Assembly (NCBI GenBank): GCA_046728115.1
Contig: JBKPDW010000219.1
Span: 1-13,592 of the forward strand
DNA: 13,592 bases
Reading direction: 5' to 3'
Source of the DNA: CAVSWN01 sp046728115
GTDB taxonomy: Bacteria > Acidobacteriota > Vicinamibacteria > Vicinamibacterales > CAVVIG01
Below, piece by piece: positions 10,125 to 13,592 of the stretch. Every line of letters starts with the position of its first letter. Position 1 is the stretch's first letter. The notes under the pieces were generated by a model. The model was not told where the DNA came from. It worked only from the letters and a program-made list of their open reading frames with translations, and made no database searches. Made by a program: the position numbers and the translations under genes.

Positions 10125-12020
10125 TTGCGCATCCTCAAATCGCAGCCCATCCGCGTGCAGGTCATCGCCGCGACCTGCGCCATCCTGGTGCCGTTCGCGG
10201 CGCTCGAGCTCTGGTCCGAGAATCGCGCCCTCCTCCAACGTCAGGAGGAGGTGCAAGGTCAAGCCAGCTCGGTGGCGACCACGGCGGCGTCCCACCTCAA
10301 CCAGTTCCTCGCCGGTCTGGATTTGATGGCGCTGACGCTCGTCCGTCACCCGACAGTGATGGCGCTCGACCGGGAGCAGGCGGATCAGCTGTTCGTCGAG
10401 CTGCTGCATCAGCAGCCGCTGCTGCTCAACATCATGTTGAGCGATACGGCGGGCCGCCTCAAGGGCACTGGTCTGCCCACGACGCTCGATAGCATTTCGT
10501 CTCCGTACGTGCAGCAGGTGGTGACATCGGGTCAACCTGTCGTCACCGATCTCATGACGGGTCCGGTTTCGGGCAAGTGGACCGTTCAGCTGGCGTATCC
10601 GGTGCGCGGGGCCCGCGATGAACTCGTCGGCGTCCTCGCGCTCGGCCTGAACGTCTCTCAATTCGATACGTTGTTTCACGTGATTCCCCTGCCGGAAGTC
10701 TCGGTCGTGACGCTGACCGACTCCAAGGGCCGCGTCCTGGCGCGCACACTGGACGCTGATCAGTACATCGGCAAGGTGATCACCGAGACCAACGTGGCGG
10801 CGCCCCGCGACGTCGAGCTCGTACGCGTACTGTTCGGCCCGGACGGGATTCGTCGCGTGTACGGCAACGCGGTCGTGGACCGCGGTCCGTGGCTGCTGAG
10901 CGTCGGGATTCCAACGCGTGTCGCGGCCGAACGCTCGGCACCCCAGTGGCGTCGCGGCTTCATCATCGCCGACGGCGCGATCTGCGCGGTGCTGCTGATG
11001 GCGCTGTTACTCTCCACGCTGATGAGCCGCGGCGTCAACAGCGTTCGCGAAGCCGTGCAGCGCATCGCGGACGGCGATCTGTCGCCTCCGCCGCCCGATC
11101 TGGTTCCGAACCTCGAGCTCGCGCGCCTCCAGGGCGAGTTCATCAAGATGGCGTCGAATCTCCGCGATACGCATCAGGCGCTCGATCGACAGATCGAGCA
11201 GGAGCGTCACACACGGGAAGCGCTGCAGTCGCTGCAGCGTCAGGTCGTGCGGCAGGAGCGGCTCGCAGCTGTCGGTATTCTCGTGTCGGGCGTCGCGCAC
11301 GAGCTCAACAATCCGTTGCAGGCCATTCTCGGCACCGCCGAACTGCTCGAGCGCCACCCGCAGTTCACCGCCGAGGCGCTCGAAGAAATCAGTTTCATCA
11401 AGACGCAGAGCGGCCGCGCGCGCGAAATCATTCGCAACCTCTCGCGATTCAGCAGCCAACAGTCGGGTCCGCCGTCGCTCGTCGATCTGCGGGAAGTTGT
11501 CGCCGAGATCGTGCAGCTGCGGCAGCGAAATCTCGACATCTCTTCGATCACGCTCGAGATCCAGGCGTCGACGACCCGGAAGGTGCAGGCGAACTTCACG
11601 GAACTCGAACAGGTCATCCTCAACTTCGTGATCAACGCGCAGCACGCCATCGAGAACAGCGGCAGGCATCGCGGACGCATTCTCATCCGTCTCTACGACG
11701 CGGGCCCGCAGGTCTGTCTCGAGGTGCAGGACGACGGTCCGGGTGTGTCGCCCGACGACGAACCGAAGCTGTTTCAACCGTTCTTCACGACGAAGCCGGT
11801 GGGGAAGGGAACCGGTCTGGGTCTGTCGGTCAGCTACGGCATCATCGAGTCGTACGGCGGGACGATCGGGTATCGCGGCAACGCGTGGAGCGGCGCGACT
11901 TTCTATTTCGAACTGCCCGCTGCCGAGGTGTCCCACGAGTTGCCCATGACCCCGAGTGACAGGTCGAAGCCCGATGACCGAACGCCTGTACTACAGCGAT
12001 CCGTATCTCCACACGTTTGA
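10125..12020 (+). CDS. Membrane sensor histidine kinase with extracytoplasmic sensor, HAMP and HATPase domains
   Basis: A 631-residue protein. The first membrane segment is about residues 12-29 (VIAATCAILVPFAALELW). An extracytoplasmic region of about 245 residues follows, probably a double-Cache-type ligand sensor, and then a second membrane segment at about 278-300. HAMP-like sequence (VNSVREAVQRIADGDLSPP) and a coiled coil lead to the H-box VSGVAHELNNPL with the phosphorylated His392. The ATPase part shows the N-box NFVINAQHAIENS, then DDGPGV, FQPFFTTK and GTGLGLSVS. The kinase has no response regulator next to it in the window. The start is a TTG at 10125, the best fit for the membrane segment but weakly supported. 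The last 47 bases overlap the AlaX gene, and the tail after the ATPase domain (about 25 residues) is unconserved-looking. Confidence 0.9.
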   Translation: MRILKSQPIRVQVIAATCAILVPFAALELWSENRALLQRQEEVQGQASSVATTAASHLNQFLAGLDLMALTLVRHPTVMALDREQADQLFVELLHQQPLLLNIMLSDTAGRLKGTGLPTTLDSISSPYVQQVVTSGQPVVTDLMTGPVSGKWTVQLAYPVRGARDELVGVLALGLNVSQFDTLFHVIPLPEVSVVTLTDSKGRVLARTLDADQYIGKVITETNVAAPRDVELVRVLFGPDGIRRVYGNAVVDRGPWLLSVGIPTRVAAERSAPQWRRGFIIADGAICAVLLMALLLSTLMSRGVNSVREAVQRIADGDLSPPPPDLVPNLELARLQGEFIKMASNLRDTHQALDRQIEQERHTREALQSLQRQVVRQERLAAVGILVSGVAHELNNPLQAILGTAELLERHPQFTAEALEEISFIKTQSGRAREIIRNLSRFSSQQSGPPSLVDLREVVAEIVQLRQRNLDISSITLEIQASTTRKVQANFTELEQVILNFVINAQHAIENSGRHRGRILIRLYDAGPQVCLEVQDDGPGVSPDDEPKLFQPFFTTKPVGKGTGLGLSVSYGIIESYGGTIGYRGNAWSGATFYFELPAAEVSHELPMTPSDRSKPDDRTPVLQRSVSPHV

Positions 12021-13179
12021 TGCCATTGTCGAACGAGTCACACCGGACAGCACGCGTCTGGTGGTGACGCTGGATCGCACGGCCTTCTATCCAACATCGG
12101 GCGGCCAGCCGTTCGATACCGGTACCCTGGGCGGGTTCCGTGTCGTCGACGTCGTCGACGCGGAAGATGGCACGATCGCACACCTGCTGGACGCGGCTCC
12201 GACCACCACGACTTTGGTCCAGGGTGCGGCAGTTCACGGCGACATCGACTGGCCGCGGCGATTCGATCACATGCAGCAGCACACCGGACAGCACGTATTG
12301 TCAGGGGCGTTCGACAAACGGTTCGGTGTGCGAACCGTGAGCTTCCATCTCGGATCGGACGTGTCGACAATCGATCTCGATCGCGAATTATCGGCGTCCG
12401 AGATTGCAACGGCCGAGGACGAGGCGAACCGCGTCGTGTGGGAGAACCGGCCGGTCACCATCCGATTCGCCGGCGCAGAGGAGGCCGCCCGTCTGCCGCT
12501 TCGGAAGGAATCGCAGCGTGTCGGCACGTTGCGGCTCATCGACATAGAAGGGTTTGACCTGTCGGCCTGCGGTGGTACGCATGTGTCGCGAACCGGGGCG
12601 ATAGGCGTCATCGCCGTGGCGGGTTGGGAGCGATTCAAGGGCGGACAGCGCATCCAGTTTCTATGCGGCGGCCGCGCCCTGCGGCAATTTCGGACGTCGC
12701 GCGATGTCGTGACGGAAAGCGTGAGGCTTCTGTCGGTGCTACCCGCTGACCTGCCGTCGACCATTCAGCGGCTGCAAGCCGACGCCAGGGATCAGAGGCG
12801 TGCGTTGGGCACGCTGCAGGAAGAGCTCGCGAAGCTTCGCGCCCAGGATCTGGCAGCGTCGGCGGATCCGATTCCTGTCGGACGGTTGGTCGTCCGAGCT
12901 CTTGATGCCGATGCCAACGGTCTGAAGTCGCTCGCCGCTGCCGTGACCGCGAAGCCTGGCCACGTCGTGGTGCTGGTCTCGACGTCGAGGCCGGCTCTCG
13001 TCGTCGTGGCGCGATCGAACGACGTGGCGAATGTCTCGTCGCAGCAGGTCGTCGCTGCGCTGACTGCGCAGTTCGGGGGGCGCGGCGGCGGGAAGCCCGA
13101 GCTTGCGCAGGCGGGCGCCCTGGATGCGGCGCCGGAGACGATCCTGGATGCTGCGCGAGCGGCGATCACGAGGAGCTAG
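11974..13179 (+). CDS. Alanyl-tRNA editing protein (AlaX, long form with DHHA1 domain)
   Basis: A 401-residue stand-alone editing protein that hydrolyses mischarged Ser- or Gly-tRNA(Ala). The N-terminal beta domain includes DRTAFYPTSGGQPFDTG (35-51), typical of AlaX-M/L and AlaRS. The zinc and catalytic site is His103-x3-His107 (HTGQH) with Cys199-x3-His203 (CGGTH). A coiled segment (about 262-290) precedes a C-terminal DHHA1 domain ending GGRGGGKPELAQAGA. It has no aminoacylation core, so it is not AlaRS. ATG 11974 was chosen because TERLYYSDPYL is the family N-terminus; GTG 11956 is a weaker in-frame alternative. It starts inside the 3' end of the histidine kinase gene, implying coupled expression of functionally unrelated genes, and converges with the carboxypeptidase gene. 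Confidence 0.93.
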   Translation: MTERLYYSDPYLHTFDAIVERVTPDSTRLVVTLDRTAFYPTSGGQPFDTGTLGGFRVVDVVDAEDGTIAHLLDAAPTTTTLVQGAAVHGDIDWPRRFDHMQQHTGQHVLSGAFDKRFGVRTVSFHLGSDVSTIDLDRELSASEIATAEDEANRVVWENRPVTIRFAGAEEAARLPLRKESQRVGTLRLIDIEGFDLSACGGTHVSRTGAIGVIAVAGWERFKGGQRIQFLCGGRALRQFRTSRDVVTESVRLLSVLPADLPSTIQRLQADARDQRRALGTLQEELAKLRAQDLAASADPIPVGRLVVRALDADANGLKSLAAAVTAKPGHVVVLVSTSRPALVVVARSNDVANVSSQQVVAALTAQFGGRGGGKPELAQAGALDAAPETILDAARAAITRS

Positions 13180-13189
13180 ACTCCAAGCT

Positions 13190-13592
13190 TTATCGGCGGA
13201 ACTCCGCCAGCTTTACCACGATCGCGTCCTGCGCTTTGGTGATCGTCTCCGCCGGCGCCTCGAAATTGTTCGAGAGGATCGCGAAGACCAGGGGCTCGCC
13301 TGAGGCGCTGGTCACGTAGCCGGATAGCGCGCGGACGTTGGACATCGACCCTGTCTTGGCTCGTGCATTGCCCTCGGCTGCCGTGCCCTTCATTCGGGTT
13401 GATAGCGAACCATCCCGGCCTGCAATCGGAAGGGACGCCGTGAAAGGACCCCGCAGTCTGGCGTCGTGATCGATGTGCGTCAGGATCGTCACCAGAGCCG
13501 CGGGCGTGACGTAGTCGTACCGCGACAAACCTGATCCGTCGCGATCGATCAGCTCGGAAGCGTCCACGCCCCATGAGGCCAGCGTGGCCAAC
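13190..13592 (-). CDS. dacB: D-alanyl-D-alanine carboxypeptidase/endopeptidase (PBP4, DacB family), N-terminal part missing
   Basis: The C-terminal 133-134 residues of a serine-type peptidase S13 (PBP4) enzyme, which trims or cleaves peptide cross-links in peptidoglycan in the periplasm. Diagnostic motifs are DRDGSGLSRYDYVTP and the KTGS box in NARAKTGSMSNVRALSGYV, preceded by SLPIAGRDGSLSTRMKGTA. The Ser-x-x-Lys active-site motif and the signal peptide would be beyond the right edge. The reading frame is open to the edge, and the TTG/ATG-like codons there are internal, so the gene is partial. The stop is TAA at 13192-13190, ten bases from the convergent alaX stop. The symbol is by family. 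Confidence 0.9.
   Translation of the reverse strand, partial: LATLASWGVDASELIDRDGSGLSRYDYVTPAALVTILTHIDHDARLRGPFTASLPIAGRDGSLSTRMKGTAAEGNARAKTGSMSNVRALSGYVTSASGEPLVFAILSNNFEAPAETITKAQDAIVVKLAEFRR

Noticed and set aside
9591..10679. Long minus-strand ORF opposite queC and the kinase 5' end
   Set aside because: A shadow frame: it spans two well-supported plus-strand genes and lacks domain features.

Overview
The window is GC-rich, densely coding bacterial DNA with intergenic gaps mostly under 160 bases. The gene content (EutN-type microcompartment shell genes beside a class II aldolase, a Shewanella-like phosphatase, a UGA-containing ArsC/Spx-like gene) and the many 7-9 base tandem repeats between genes suggest an environmental acidobacterium, perhaps Vicinamibacteria. 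That placement is inference from style; no rRNA or marker gene was available to test it.

Layout. 1-534 is the 3' part of pdxJ (vitamin B6). After a repeat-bearing gap, 690-2407 holds a tightly packed trio: a membrane-anchored TPR protein, a small YHS-like membrane protein and a class II (fuculose-phosphate type) aldolase. The aldolase leads into a bacterial microcompartment (BMC) locus: one hexameric shell gene (BMC-H), three pentameric vertex genes (BMC-P, EutN/CcmL), a 72-residue protein with an N-terminal amphipathic helix and a C-terminal four-cysteine cluster, and a D-2-hydroxyacid dehydrogenase (to 5155). The aldolase C-terminus and the 72-residue protein N-terminus carry nearly the same short helix, which looks like a shared encapsulation peptide. 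No aldehyde dehydrogenase, phosphotransacylase or BMC-T gene is in view, so the compartment chemistry is only partly encoded here.

From 5175 the genes are housekeeping or individual: a secreted PPP-type phosphatase; a small secreted DUF5666-like protein (minus); endonuclease III (plus); and a minus-strand pair of a DUF72 protein and an ArsC/Spx-family thioredoxin-fold protein. In that last gene the redox-active cysteine codon is an in-frame TGA followed by a hairpin that fits the bacterial SECIS rules. This is a probable selenoprotein that standard gene calling would miss, because it is cut at codon 12. Then come queE and queC (7-deazaguanine synthesis), an orphan membrane histidine kinase, an AlaX-type alanyl-tRNA editing protein, and the C-terminal part of a D-Ala-D-Ala carboxypeptidase (minus, running off the window).

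A second theme is the intergenic DNA. At least seven gaps carry short-unit (7-9 base) tandem repeats, several arranged as imperfect inverted pairs. In five places the repeat runs to the start codon or within a few bases of it (three BMC-P genes, queC, queE), and none of these starts has a recognisable Shine-Dalgarno sequence. The same repeat family occurs in both the BMC locus and the queuosine locus, so it is dispersed rather than locus-specific.
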